Positions 50,669 to 63,680 of a stretch of DNA of 64,000 nucleotides are shown one piece after another. How positions within the stretch are numbered: the stretch's first letter is position 1; every line of letters begins with the position of its first letter. The DNA comes from Sanguinoderma infundibulare (taxonomy: Eukaryota > Basidiomycota > Agaricomycetes > Polyporales > Polyporaceae), in NCBI GenBank assembly GCA_032821775.1, contig JAVLRN010000001.1, positions 620,001 through 684,000 on the forward strand, written 5' to 3'. The notes below the pieces were generated by a model. The model was not told the origin of the DNA and searched no databases. It was given only the letters and a program-made list of their open reading frames with translations. Both the position numbers and the translations under genes were made by a program.

Positions 50669-52431
50669 ATGGGCGGACTCGTATCCAGGGCAAAACTCCT
50701 CCTCCACGCTACAGTCCAACTCAGCAAGACGTTCGATGTACTCAAGAAGCGAATCGAGACCTCCCCTGGTATCCCCGTCGATAACCCCACTGTGCCTCTC
50801 TGGACCGTCCCCCCTGCTCAGATACCCCCGGACGATGCACAATTTCCTCAATATGTAGACGTTGTCATCATTGGCTCCGGAATTACCGGCACATCATTTG
50901 CCTACAATGCACTCGCCCACCAGCCCGGCCTCAAGATAACCATGCTTGAGGCCCGCGACGTCTGCTCGGGGGCTACAGGCAGGTGAGCTCCATCTCGGGC
51001 TTTCTCGCTCCCATCATTGGCATTCATACTCTACTATCGTCTGCAGAAATGGCGGCCATATCAATCCCCCTCTCTACCACGACTATATGGATCTCAGAGA
51101 TAGGCATGGCGAGTACGCAGCCAAAATGCTACTTGCCTTCCGACTGTCCCACATCGCAGAGATGCAACGCATCGCATTACAAGAGGGCATCCAAAACGTC
51201 TCTCAGGTCCGCCAGACCGAGCATCTAGACGTTTATACCTCTCAGACCGCTTTCGCCGAGGCGAAGCAGCAACTGATGATATGGAGCGCGGCCATGCCTG
51301 TCCAGTCCAATGCCTTCGTTGTCCATCAGAGGGAGGAAGCAATACAAGTGAGCGTTCGGCTCTGTGAAGAATCCCGGGATCGCTCACCATGAGATCCGTC
51401 AGAAATACCACCTTTCCGATGATGTCGTTGGCTGTATCTCAAATCCTGGAGGTGCAATGCACCCATACCGTTTCGTTACTTCCCTCCTTTCTACATTATT
51501 AGACCGCCACTCTCCCAAGTGAGTACAGTACAGTTGTCTTCGCAGCATCTGATCCTGGCCTGCATCCATCCCCAGCTTCCGCATCTTCTCCCACACACCC
51601 TGCACCGCAGTCTCGACAGACCCCTCGTCCTCCCTCTACACAATCCACACACCCCGCGGCCGCCTGCGCGCAAAACACGTCGTCCACGCCACCAACGGCT
51701 GGACCGCCCACCTCCTCCAGCCCCTCCTGGCCAAGGTCGCCCCCGCGCGCGGCAGCATGTCCGCCCAGCGCCCCGGCGCCGCCCTCCACCCCTCCACGCT
51801 CTCGGGCCACCGCTCGTTCGTGTTCTACCGCCGCGGGCGCGGCTACGACTACCTTACCCAGCTCCCCGTGGGCGAGCACGAGCTCATGTTTGGCGGGGGG
51901 TGGGATACCGCGTCCGACGACGAGCATGGGCTGCCCGAGATCGGCATCGCGGACGACAGCGTCGTGAATCACGCCGGCCAGAGCTACCTCGCTGGTGCAT
52001 TACCCCGGTACTTTGGGGCCCAAAACTGGGGACGGGATGTCACACCTGCCCCGGACGAGGGCGAGGGCGAGGAGCGGTGGGCCATGGGCAGGACGAAGGC
52101 GGAGTGGAGCGGCATCCTGGGCATCTCCGCCGATATGCTGCCCTGGGTCGGAAGGTTGCCGGCCAAGGTGTCTGGACGGACACAGCCGGCGAGCAAGCCC
52201 GAGTCGACGGGCGAGGAGAAGAGCGTGCAGACGGCTGCGTCGGGCGAGTGGATTGCCGCGGGCTATACGGGAGAAGGGATGGTACATGCGTGGATGAGCG
52301 GCAAGGCGCTGGCGTGCATGGTGTTGGATCGGGACGAGGAGATCAGGGAGTGGTTCCCTGATATATTGAGGGTGACGGAGAAGAGGTGGAGAGAGGCCAA
52401 TATCGAGGACTTGTTTGTGCGATTTATGTAG
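50669..52431 (+). CDS. FAD-dependent oxidoreductase (DAO family)
   Basis: A flavoenzyme of the D-amino-acid oxidase/glycine oxidase superfamily; the substrate is unknown. The FAD-binding Rossmann fold is visible as VDVVIIGSGITGTSFAYNAL, with the acidic ribose-binding residue in ITMLEARDVCSGATGRNGG. That last block crosses the first intron (exon 1 ends 50982, exon 2 starts 51047). Later exons carry GCISNPGGAMHPYRFVTSLL, VVHATNGWTAHLL, MLPWVGRLP and WIAAGYTGEGMVHAWMSG, the usual C-terminal FAD-contact region. There is no obvious signal peptide, and the N-terminus is mildly hydrophobic. The default end is FVRFM at 52431. A weak GTAGAG donor just before the stop could splice to downstream exons that keep frame to 52861. 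Confidence 0.9.
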
Positions 52432-52861
52432 AGTGCGCTACCTATCTGAGCGTGACTTGTGTGTGCCACTTGATCGCTAGCTGTCGTCCGCACTGGGACT
52501 GTTGCAGCCGCCGCCAACTCATTATTCCGCGAGGCATCGACTACTTCAAGATTCGTGAGTTCGATGACGAGGACGAATTTGAGGGTGAGGTAGGTTTGTA
52601 CCGCATTTCTTCTCTTTCGCTGTATCCCGCTAATAGCGCGTGTAAGATTCGGACTCGGACGGGGACGTTCCTGCGAGGAGACGTGCCCCACCCAAGGGGG
52701 CCGTGGCGCGGGCGCAAATTAGAACGTCAATGCCGAAGACTGCAAGCAGCAGTGAGTGGTTGACTCCGTTCGCACCTAATTCTGTAGCAGACGTGCGGTG
52801 TTATGACTATGATTTAACCTTGACCTTTGATCACATTGCGTCCAGTGTTGCTGGCCCTTGA
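52428..52861 (+). other. Possible alternative 3' exons of the FAD oxidoreductase
   Basis: Splicing from 52427 to 52508 (intron of 80 bp), 52584 to 52647 (62 bp) and 52751 to 52791 (39 bp) stays in frame through three exons and ends at a TGA at 52859-52861. This would replace the last Met with 84 residues. The extension has a basic start, an acidic core (REFDDEDEFEDSDSDGD) and an Ala/Pro/Arg end. The 39 bp intron is a multiple of three and open, so it may be retained. The first donor is weak, so the extension may be minor or chance. Confidence 0.35.
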
Positions 52862-53136
52862 GGCTTGAGTGGATGGAAGGACGAACTCCTCGCTTGGTTG
52901 TAGTAAACGTCTGTACTTAGGCTCCTCTAAGCAACGGTGCCCCTGGAGCAAGCGTGGGCGCCTGTGTCACGTGCGGAACGCGACGAAGATGATCGCGCGA
53001 CGCGTTTTGGCGACTGGACACGAACCATCCTACCACCACCGTCCGCCCTCTTCGTCCTCCATCCCCAACCGTCACCAAGACCTCCGATTCGCATTCTGAA
53101 CGACAAATTACACGACCATCCATAACATCCAGCACC
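52862..53136. promoter_or_regulatory. TOP2 promoter region
   Basis: Non-coding stretch before the TOP2 ATG. An ACGCGACG-type block lies near 52976-53013; its GCGACGCGTT part contains ACGCGT, the core of the yeast MluI cell-cycle box. A link to S-phase expression of TOP2 is inference. Confidence 0.35.
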
Positions 53137-56100
53137 ATGAGCGACTCAGACGAGAACTTTGACCTCGACGTGTCGGGGTCCGAGTCCGACGGCTACGTGC
53201 CACCCACGAAGAAGGCTGGCAAGGCCCCCGCGAAGAAGACTGCCGCAAAGGCTGCGCCGAAGGCTGCGGCAAAGCCCAAAGCTCCCAAGAAGACGAAGGT
53301 GCTCGTCGATAAGGACGACAATGCGGACAGTGACGATGATGACAACGAAGAAGACCCGGCCTCTGTCGCGGGACCCTCCGCACCGCCCGCCGCGCCCAAG
53401 GAGACCAACGGAAAGAAGAAAACTGCTTCGGAGACGTACACTAAGGTGCGTTGCACAGATCACGACGCGTATATGCGGTCCCTAACCGCAGTGCATAGCT
53501 CTCCCAACTCGAGCACATCCTCAAGCGACCCGATTCGTACATCGGAAGCGTGGAGACCATCACAGCCCCCATGTGGACATGGGACTCCGAGAACAAGCGG
53601 ATGGTGTACCGGGAGATCAAGTACGTTCCCGGCTTCTTCAAGATTGTGGACGAAATTCTCGTCAACGCTGCAGATAACAAGGTGCGCATCCCTCTTGCTT
53701 TGTGCTCATCACAACGCGTTGTCTCGTCTACGAAGGCGCATGTTTCCTGACCGGCGTGCGTGAACCTTGAATATTCGCGCTTTGTGACCTGTATGCGCGT
53801 GTCATGCGAGAGCAACATACTGCGGCATTCGTGGAGCCCGGCGGTTGGTTGAGTTACTTGCGCAGGAATACGTAGTCCAGTCTCATGGCAATCTCCGTTG
53901 GCTAATTTGGCGACACATCGCTGGTTGAGCCATACTACTACGGTGGTTGACTACCTGCCATGTCATGAATTTAAACCAAGTATCTGCCACGATACCCTGC
54001 GCCCGATGCAGAAAGTCGTTATCTGTCCCGGACGTTTTGAGATGTGAATAACAGACGTCCAAGCGGCGGAGCGTTAGTCTGAGCAGCTCATTAACACCGA
54101 CTGTCGTCGCCGAGTTTGGTAACAATCGTTTGTTGAACGCGTCCCATCGATGGACTTAGTTACCGAACTACGTGATCTCAGAGTAAACATCTCGTTCGCG
54201 GCAGGAGAGAACGACCCATATATATTCGTGCTGCGGCCGAGGTTTGATATGTTGACCAACAAAGCGTCAACATCACTTCTCAGTCTTCAATTGCCCATGA
54301 GTTCCGGCTGGAGGCTGACACTGAACGTAGATTAACGACTCGAACATGGACACCATCAAGGTTAACATTGATGTCGAGAACAACACGATTTCCGTTTACA
54401 ACAACGGTCGAGGTATCCCTATCGAGATGCATTCGAAGGAGAAGATCTACATTCCCGAGCTCATCTTCGGCCATCTTCTTTCTTCGTCCAACTACGATGA
54501 TGACGAGAAGAAGCTCACCGGTGGTCGTAACGGTTATGGAGCGAAGCTCGCCAACATCTACTCGACCGAGTTCACCGTCGACACCGCGGATAAGAACACG
54601 AGCCAGAAGTACTCTCAGACGTGGACGGACAACATGAGCAAGATGGGAAAGGCGAAGATCACGAAGAACGGCCGCGGTGAGGAGTACACGCGCGTCACGT
54701 TCAAGCCCGACCTCAAGCGGTTCGGCATGGAGTCCATCGACGAGGATACGGTCTCGCTCCTGAAGAAGCGCGTGCACGACTTGGCGGGTACGGTCAAGGA
54801 CGTGAAGGTGTTCCTCAACGACGAGCGGCTGAAGATCAAGAACTTCAAGCAGTACGTCGAGCTGTTCCTGACTTCGGCTGCAGAGGCGGCCGCGAATGGC
54901 TCGGGGGGCGCGGCGCAGCCGAAGCCGACCATCATCTACGAGTCTCCTGCAGGTGGGCGGTGGGAGGTTGCGTTTGCTGTATCGGAGAATGGCGCGTTCC
55001 AACAAGTGTCATTCGCAAACTCCATCTCGACGTCTAAGGGCGGGACGCACGTTGCGTACCTTGCGGACCAGATCGCGAGGCATCTCATCGCGTCGATCGC
55101 GAAGAAGAACAAGGGTGCGACGGTGAAGCCGGCGCAGATCAAGAACCACATGTGGATATTCGTGAACGCGCTCATTGAGAACCCGACGTTCGACAGTCAG
55201 ACGAAGGAGACGTTGACGTTGCCTGCGAGCAAGTTCGGTTCGAAGCCGTCGCTTTCGGAGGACTTCATGAAGAAGGGTGAGCGGCCAGTGGGGCGCTGTC
55301 TAGCATTTCGTGGCTGATGCAGTTTTCAGTTGCTAAGTCCTCGATTGTCGAGCATGTCTTGAACTGGGCGAAGTTCAAGGCGGACCAGCAGTTGAAGAAG
55401 ACTGACGGTAACCGGAAGTCGAGGTCAGTCCTTTGTTCCTGCGACCAAACTTTTCGACTTATCTCGGCTGGGTAGGATTACCGGTATGGCGAAGCTGTGC
55501 GACGCCAATCAAGCCGGCTCAAGGAAGTCTGGCGATTGTACGCTCATCCTGACGGAAGGAGACTCGGCCAAGGCGCTTGCAATTGCCGGCCTGGGTGTCG
55601 TGGGCCGCGACCTGTACGGAGTGTTCCCGCTCCGCGGAAAGCTGCTCAACGTGCGGGATGCGAAGCACGACCAGATAATGAAGAACGAGGAGATCCAGAA
55701 CATTAAGAAGATTCTGGGCCTGCAGCACAACAAGACGTACACGGACACCGTTGGACTGCGGTACGGCCGTCTCATGATCATGACCGATCAGGTAGGAGTT
55801 TTTTTTTGTATACTGACATGGCGTGGAGTGCTGAAGTCCGGGGATAGGATCACGACGGTTCTCACATCAAGGGTCTCCTCATCAACTACCTGGACCACTT
55901 CTTCCCGTCCCTCCTGAAGTTACCGAAGTTCCTTGTTGAGTTCATCACTCCCGTCGTTCGAGTACGTCTGCATATTTAGTATTGAGAACGTTTGCTGACG
56001 TTGGAGGTCAGGTATGGAAAGGAAAGGAAATCATCAACTTCTACACCATCCCAGAGTACGAGATGTGGCTTGAGGACACGCCGAACTCGCATAAGTGGGA

Positions 56101-59100
56101 GCACAAGTATTTTAAGGTGCGTCTTTCGTTGAATGCTCATAAGGATACGAACTGATTTCGAAATAGGGTTTGGGTACGAGCAAAGACGAGGATGCGCGCG
56201 ACTATTTCCGCGACATGAAGCGCCACATGATCCCCTTCTCCACGACAAAGGAAGGCGACCGGGAGCTCATTGAGCTTGCTTTTAGCAAGAAGAAGTCTGA
56301 CGACCGTAAGGAATGGCTTCGCCAGTTCAAGGTATGTATCAACATGTCGACTCGTCAAATAACGTCTCACAAACCTGTGCGAAGCCCGGTACCTACCTGG
56401 ACCACACAATACGCGAGATTCCGTACTCTGACTTCATCAACCGGGAGCTCATCCTCTTTTCGATGGCCGATAACATTCGTTCCATACCGTCTGTCGCGGA
56501 TGGTTTGAAGCCCGGTCAGCGCAAGGTCATTTGGTCTTGCTTCAAGCGTAACCTGAAGAAGGAGATCAAAGTCCGTGGTTTTTACTCGTCGCTTCCCCTT
56601 ACACCCGTACTCACCTCTCGACAGGTAGCGCAACTTGTCGGATACGTCTCTGAAGTTTCCGCATACCACCACGGCGAAGCGAGTTTGATGGCCACGATCA
56701 TCAACTTGGCGCAGGACTTCGTCGGGAGCAACAACGTCAACCTCCTCATGCCGAACGGTCAGTTCGGTACCCGCGACCAGGGTGGTAAGGACCACGCCGC
56801 GGCCCGTTACATCTTCACCGAGCTAGCGCCCATGGTCCGGAACGTGATGCATCCCGCGGATGATGCTATCCTGACGTACCAGCAGGATGACGGTAAGGTG
56901 GTTGAGCCGGAATGGTACATACCCGTTGTCCCGATGATTTTGGTGAACGGTGCTGAGGGTATTGGTACCGGTACGTCACTTCCTCTTCAGACTCGCCAGC
57001 TAGCGTTAATATGAGCGGACAGGTTGGAGCACGACCGTACCTGCGTACAACCCCGAGGACATCGTCGCCAACATCTACCGGTTGATGAAGAACGAAGAGC
57101 AGGAGCCTATGCTTCCTTGGTGGCGTGGCTTCAGCGGCACGGTCAAGAAGGTCGGGGACAACAAATTCGACGTCATCGGCACCGTTACCAAGCTTGATGA
57201 CACGACCGTCGAGATTACGGAGTTGCCCATCCACCGCTGGACGCAGAACTTCAAGGCTGAGCTCGAGGCTTTGATTGGCGAGAAGGGCGATGGCGCTGTG
57301 AAGGCATGTCTTCGCACCGCGTCATGGATATGTTTTCATATAGGACTGACCATCTGCGTACAGGACTATGAGGAGCACCACAACAACATGAACGTCCACT
57401 TCATCGTCACAATGTCCGAGAAGGGTATGGAGACTGCGGAGAAGCAGGGCTTCCACGAGTACTTCAAGCTAACCACCAAGGTCAACACGAGCAACATGGT
57501 CTGCTTCGACTTCGACGGTAAGATCAAGAAGTACAACACGCCCGAGGAGATCATCGAGGACTTCTACCCCAAGCGCCTCGCGTACTACCAGAAGCGGAAG
57601 GTACGTTCGCTTCCCCAAGTTGTAAGCGCGGAAAGTCGTCCTGACGGCTGGGTTAGGACCATCTCGCCAACGAGTTGGAGACCCAGCTCGACAAGCTGAA
57701 CAACCAGGCTCGCTTCGTCAAGATGATCATCGACAAGGAACTGGCCGTGAACAACCGCCGCAAGGCCGACATCGTCCAGGAGCTCCGTAAGAAGCAGTTC
57801 CGTCCATTCCCCAAGGTCGCCAAAGCCAAGGCTGCTGGCGAGACCGAGGCCGTGGTGGAGGAAGAAGAAGACGACGACGGCGACGACGGAGATGCCGTGG
57901 GCAAAATCACGGACTACGACTACCTCTTGGGTATGGCTATCTGGAGCTTGACGAAGGAGAAGGCGAGTTTCCTCTTGTCATAATTGATGTGTACGCTCCC
58001 ATCCTGACATGACATCTCATTGTAGATCGAAAAGCTTAAGCAGCAGGCCAAGGATAAGGAGCAGGAGCTATTTGAGCTCCTTGCGCTCTCTCCTATCCAG
58101 ATCTGGCAGACTGATCTCGACGCTTTCCTCGCCCAGTGGAAGGTGAGCTCTGCTCGATTTCCGATGCTGGACTTGTTGGATTGAGGAATGTTTCTTAGCA
58201 AACCTGCGACGACTGGGAGGCCAAGCTCTGCGCCGCGGAAGCGGAGTCTGGAGGCAAGAAGAAGCGGCGAAAGGGTGCTAAGCTTGGTGCGGCGCCCAAG
58301 AAGCCCAAGGCTGAGGAAGATGACGAGGACTTCAAGCCCACTAAGACCGCGCCGAAATCGAAGAAGGCTGCCGAGGCGAAGAAGGCCCCCGCCGCTGGAC
58401 CCTCTGGGTCAGGCGTCGTCATCAAGAACGAGGATAGCGATGACGATGTGCCGCCCCCACCAAAGAAGCGAGTCGCTGCCGCGAAGAAGGTTACGAAGGT
58501 GGAAGACTTGGACATCGAGATGTTTGACGACGTTCTTCCGCCGCCGCCAAAGCCTGTCGCGAAGGCACCTGTCGTTGACGACTCGGACTCTGAGTTTGAA
58601 TCCGCGCCCGTGTCGAAAGACAAGGGCAAGGGCAAGGCGACGGCGAAGTCTGGGTCAGCAGGCAAGCGGAAGAGTCTAGACACTGACGCTGGTGGGAGCG
58701 ACGACGATGTCGAGACGAAGCCTGCGCCGAAGAAAAAGAAGCCTTCGCCGGCAGCGGACGACGACGACGACGACGACATTATGAAAGTCGAAGCGCCAGC
58801 CAAGAAGAACGGCAAGCAGTCCGCCATCACCGACTTCCTGGGCAAGGGCGCGCCTAAGAAGGCTCCTGCGTCGCGCAAAGCGTCGAGTAGCCAGGCTGCG
58901 AAGAAGGCCCCGGCCAAGAAGCCCGTGAAGAAGCCGGCGGTCTCGGACGACTCGGACGAGGATACATACGACGATGTTCCGCCGCCGCCGCCGAAGCCGC
59001 GTGACGAGCCCAGGCGTCCGGCGAGAGGTGCGGCAGCGAAGCCGTCCAAGTATGTGGAGATCACATCTGGGGACGAGGACGAAGGTGGTTCCGATTTCGA

Positions 59101-59113
59101 CGACTTCGACTAG
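53137..59113 (+). CDS. TOP2: DNA topoisomerase II
   Basis: TOP2 passes one DNA duplex through another, using ATP. I trace about 15 exons and ~1,530 aa. The Lys/Ala/Asp-rich N-terminal arm precedes the GHKL ATPase domain (LVNAADNK, YNNGRGIPI, GGRNGYGAKLANIYS) with the QTK loop in DSQTKETL. The TOPRIM domain has LTEGDSAKALA and DQDHDGSHIKGL across an intron. The catalytic Tyr is in KDHAAARYIFTEL (~residue 865). The ~350-residue C-terminal tail is charged and disordered. Intron 53682-54330 is 649 bp, far longer than the rest. The intron at 57304-57363 starts with GC. The tail has a PIP-box-like QSAITDFL and three DDVxPPPPxK-type motifs. Confidence 0.97.
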
Positions 59114-59640
59114 AGTTGGCTGCCTGTAGACGCACTCGTACCTCCTGCATCATGCCTCCATTCGCTTGACCATGACCATGATGATCTCTCCATCTGTATT
59201 CTTATGCCTTCCCACTTGTGACGATTACAACCGTGTATTCTTCCAATGAGCGTCCACATTCATGTTCGTACACATCTACCGTTTCTGAATAACCTAATGT
59301 GCTTATATCAATAATCCACTGTGTGCCGTTCACGGGGCCAGATACATGACTGCGTCTGGAACAAAGACGTAGTTTCGAGAGTGGTGTTACCGCCGCGTAG
59401 GTGTCTTGCCGATGCAGATGCATTGCAATAGTCCGAGCACGCATGCACCACATTCAACGAGGAGAGCTCGAGAGCCTACCAGCTCGGGGAGAATATCAAG
59501 GAGAAGGTGCGTCACCGGACAGGACTGACGGTCTGAGACCTTCCTACATCAACATCCTCGTGTTCCAAAGATTATTGATTGTCGAACACACGTATACACA
59601 TTAGGGCGCACAACACGTTGATGTCTATGGTGCCTAGCTA
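59114..59640. other. Convergent 3' region between TOP2 and MSH4
   Basis: Both genes end here. The 527 bp are relatively AT-rich and show no supported exon. Confidence 0.45.
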
Positions 59641-62600
59641 TCACATAGTCTCCTGAAGAATCGCCGCGGTCTCCTTCTGAAGTCGAGAAAGGTACGTCGC
59701 AAGCTCCTCGTCAGGTAAGCTGGAATGATCGAGGACCTGTCCGAGTTGCGTCTTCAGCTACGTTTTCGGGTATGTGCAACCTAATTAGCGAGCTGAAGCA
59801 GAGAGATGGGAACATTGCTACCCTCAGGAGTGCCTTACGGCGCAGCGCGATCTTGCTCGTCTTGCTCTGTTGTTCGTCCCGCTCCTCTCGGTCGGTGAGA
59901 TACTCGGCAACGCGTCGTGCCTCGGATACAACCGACTCTGGAAGGTCCGCCAGGCGAGCGAGGTCCAGTCCTAAGGGACAGTTGAGTACCGTTACTTCGC
60001 TCAATCATAAAACAAATCTTCTACCGTAGTGATCTTGACCCTCTGAAGGACCATCGATGACCCTGCAAGCGAATGAGATACGGAAAATGTGAACCGTTGC
60101 AGGGCGTACTTGTAGTGGAAAGTTATGCCGAATTTCGACGCTGTCGGTTGTGATTTCTGGCAGTGATTTGCATGAAAAAATCATGTTGTCAGGGAAACAC
60201 AGATATAAATTTCATCGGAATACCTGAATGGACAAGTGCAAGCTGCAGAGGACGACATCAGCATTCACTTACGGAGGTACAGGAATTGCCAGTTCAAAGA
60301 CGTACTTGACGACAGATGGTTGCCGGGAGAGCGTAGTCGTGAGCTCATTGAAATGGCTGTGGAAGATGAGCAGGATGCGCTGTTTGGAAGTGCGTAAAGG
60401 TCTTACGTGGCGAAGAAGACGAAGGACTGAATGCATTTGTTAGAAGAGACGAAAGGGCGAGGTGTGGATAGAAGCTACCTTCAGTCGTATGAGCTCTTCC
60501 GCCACGGCATGCGAGATAGCTACGCCTTCTACGACAGAGGTACCTCGCCCCAATTCATCGATGAGTACAAGCGAGTTCTCAGTTGCGAGACCTGTATCGT
60601 ATCAAGCAGTTGAACATGAAACTTTGAGAAAACGACGTACCTAGGATCATAGCGGTCGAGCTCATTTCGTTGGCGAAGGTGCTGAGGTTCTTCTCGAGAT
60701 CGTCGTCATTCGAAAGGCGTGTAAGCAGGTGATCGTGAATCCTGGGTGGAATCCCACTACAGATCAAAACAAGGCGCTCGGATAAGGACGTAAGACCTCA
60801 CTTGAATGAACCGTATTCTGCCGGAATGAAGCAACCGCCCATGGCCATCACCGTTAGCAGGGCGACTTGGCGTAGGTAAACGCTTTTTCCTGACATGCTA
60901 GAGCCCCGGAAAGGTTCAAGATCACGCTAGTCGTGACCACTTGCTAAAATGGTACACGTACTTTGGGCCTTGAACGATCTGGAATGAAGACGCTTCGCAA
61001 CAATAAATATCGTTCGGGATGGTTGCGCCCGCGGACTGTACGCATTCCAATACTGGATGGCGACCCCCCTTGACAGCAAGTGTGCCTGTAAATTCCGGCC
61101 GCACTACCGAGCAACATAAGTGAGGCTCTCGGAGGATACAGGGGCGCATAGGTATCAGTACCATAGTTGCGTACTGTAAATCGTTGAGGATGACGCGTTT
61201 AGAACATGAGATTTGGAAAGGGCTCACAGATGGATGCGTGCGCAAACGACCATAGAAGATCAAGAAGCGCTACCGCCTCAGATGCCTTGTATAGGACACT
61301 TATGTCGACTAGAATCTCGTCCGTGAGGTCTTGGATAATCCTAGAAGTCACTCTTCGTTGACGAATGATGAGATTGGACGATTGAAGAACCCACTTGTCA
61401 CTAAGTATCAAGGATTCATCCAGTGCGTCTTTCATACGCGCATTTCGCTTTTTCTATTCGCGGTCAGCATACGTGCTTTCTCTATTATAGGTAGATACAA
61501 ATCTACTCACCAACTCGAGATTCGAAAAGACCCATCGCCCTTTCTGAGCTGTCGCATCTATGAATCCCCGAGGAAGCTCGCCCCCGGCGTCATCGACATC
61601 AGTCTTCTTCAGGGAAAAGATAAACCCAGCATCGGAGTCGCGGTATATGAGAGTGAAGGGAAGGTTGTGTTCATCGGCAAGCCGGTTCCGCAGGGCGTAG
61701 ATGTCTCCTACATTCTCCTTGTAGGTTTCACGAGCAACGTCGAGCAAGCGGTTATAGTTGGCCTGGTAGGAGCTTCCAGACAAACCAAGCACGAAACACG
61801 ATGTGAAACACGGACCTTAACGGCGTAGACTCTAGCGTTCACCGCGTTCAACCCTCCCTTGATCCGAGATGTCAATGTGGTGATAGTATTGGAAACAAGC
61901 GATCGTTTGGAGCTCACCTTTGCGGGAGTCGTCTCCTCGTTCAAACGTTCGCACACTGCTTTCTCGATCTTCGCCAAACGAGGATCCGATACCATCTGAA
62001 TGTGGCCACTTCCGGCTAAATGCCAGTCCTCAACATAAGGCAGAAGACGAACCTCCCCAATGATCTGCAACAGCTGCGACCGACTACCCTCCAGAGCCTT
62101 CGCAACCCGGGGGAGACTTTGTACAATGTTCCTGAGGTTAAGCATTTGTGCCACCTTCGCTGAAGCCAGTTTTGCGTTGCTGACTTCGCGAACTTCGAAT
62201 GAGGCAAGCTACGTCTGACATGCGTTATGGAGGTCGGGGGTAAGTTCCCAGGATACGCACCGAACAAATGAGCTTGTCGAAATCAAGCTTATTCAGGGAT
62301 TTCAGGGCATCCTTGACGTCAGCGAAGCGCTCTTCGGTTCGTATGAGTTCTGATCAGAATGGAATTCTTCAACCAGAGGGTGACATAGGGGCAGCCAAGT
62401 GGACGTACCCTCGACTACATCTAGTCGCGCCTCGAGGGAAGGTTTCACTGAGAGCGTAAGAACATTCTGGTCCAACAACCTAGTCGTGCCAGGCTCACCG
62501 GTGATGGGAGCCAAGATATTGACTCTCAACAACCTTGCACCCATGGACGTATAGGTGTGATTCAACAACCTACGCATACGTTCAGCTCGTACTCCACGAA

Positions 62601-63512
62601 CCCAAGGGGCCGAGCCATACCCGAAGAGAGAATGTGCGCTTTTCCTTACTGACGTATTTCCGACCAGCTCTAGGTTGCGAGCAGTGTCAGAATCGATCAT
62701 CATTGTTCCTTCGACCTGGGTGTATCGGATGAGCAGAGAAGACGCAGCGAATCGCACGTTCAGTTTGAGTTCGGTATGCTTAAAGAGTGCGCTAGCCGCC
62801 GAAAGTGCATAGTACCTGCAAAGTTGGTCGGCACGCAAGAAATGCTACGATCAAGGCGCATATACCCACTTGTTCGAGACGGCGACAAGAGTGGCAGCGC
62901 GTTCGTCATTGTCAACCATGAGCTGGTTGATGAAATCCAACCCTGGCATAGGCTTCAGTTGCCTTTTCGCAGGCGACAGTTGCAAACACTCACCTGCACT
63001 GTCACTCCAATATTTACGCATGACGGGCTCGACAGGCACGCCGTCGAATTCATCCATGATGCATTGCACGAGAAGAGACGTCTTCTGGGGCGTTTTCGCT
63101 CCAGAAACGAGCGAAACGTCGGATATGGCCATGAAGGTATCGGGGACGAGAACGATAGAAGGATAATGAAGATGCATCTGATGCAAAGTCTTGACATAGG
63201 TCGGAGAATCCGCCAGCTTATTTGCCACAATGAATCGCTGACGAAGAGATGAGTGTATGCGGGGTTGCGGACACTCACCTGGATCAGAGTGACTCTGCCC
63301 GTGTCCTTGTCTAGTGCAGCAATGCCAACTTCCCTTGCTACGCCACGTCCCTCGATGACTGCCACTACGTAGCTACAGTCATGCCTAGAAGAGGCTGCCG
63401 TCTGGGGCCTGGCGGTGTTGGGTCGCGAATGGGAGGTCCTTGGGCGGGAGAGGATTGTGCCGGGACGAGAGGACGAAGGGCGGCCGGTCTCTGTGTTGGC
63501 GAGAAGGGACAT
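59641..63512 (-). CDS. MSH4: MutS homologue MSH4 (meiotic crossover factor)
   Basis: MSH4 forms a clamp with MSH5 that stabilises meiotic recombination intermediates. The start at 63512 gives [18 protein letters not shown], then an Arg/Pro/Ser-rich stretch, as MSH4 lacks the mismatch-binding domain I. Conserved segments include [77 protein letters not shown] and [17 protein letters not shown]. The ATPase has Walker A GPNMSGKS (across an intron near 60900-60960), Walker [13 protein letters not shown] (~60560) and [14 protein letters not shown] (~60330). The end is [16 protein letters not shown]. It is split into many short exons; I did not place every junction. No break was seen, consistent with a sexual life cycle. 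Confidence 0.93.
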
Positions 63513-63680
63513 GGGATGAAGGAAAGAATGGGGTAAAGACCAGACTATCCATTCGCGCTTCATACCCATTCGCCCATCACGTGAGCGCGACATAACAGGC
63601 ATCGACTCAGTACACTGCTCAAAAGTCGCTTCAAGAGAGTATATCGACCTAAAACAAATTATACGGACAAGCACAGACTG

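Noticed and set aside
58195..59064. 289-codon minus frame opposite the TOP2 tail
   Set aside because: A Ser/Gly/Phe-rich complement of the Lys/Asp/Ala-rich tail; no motif.
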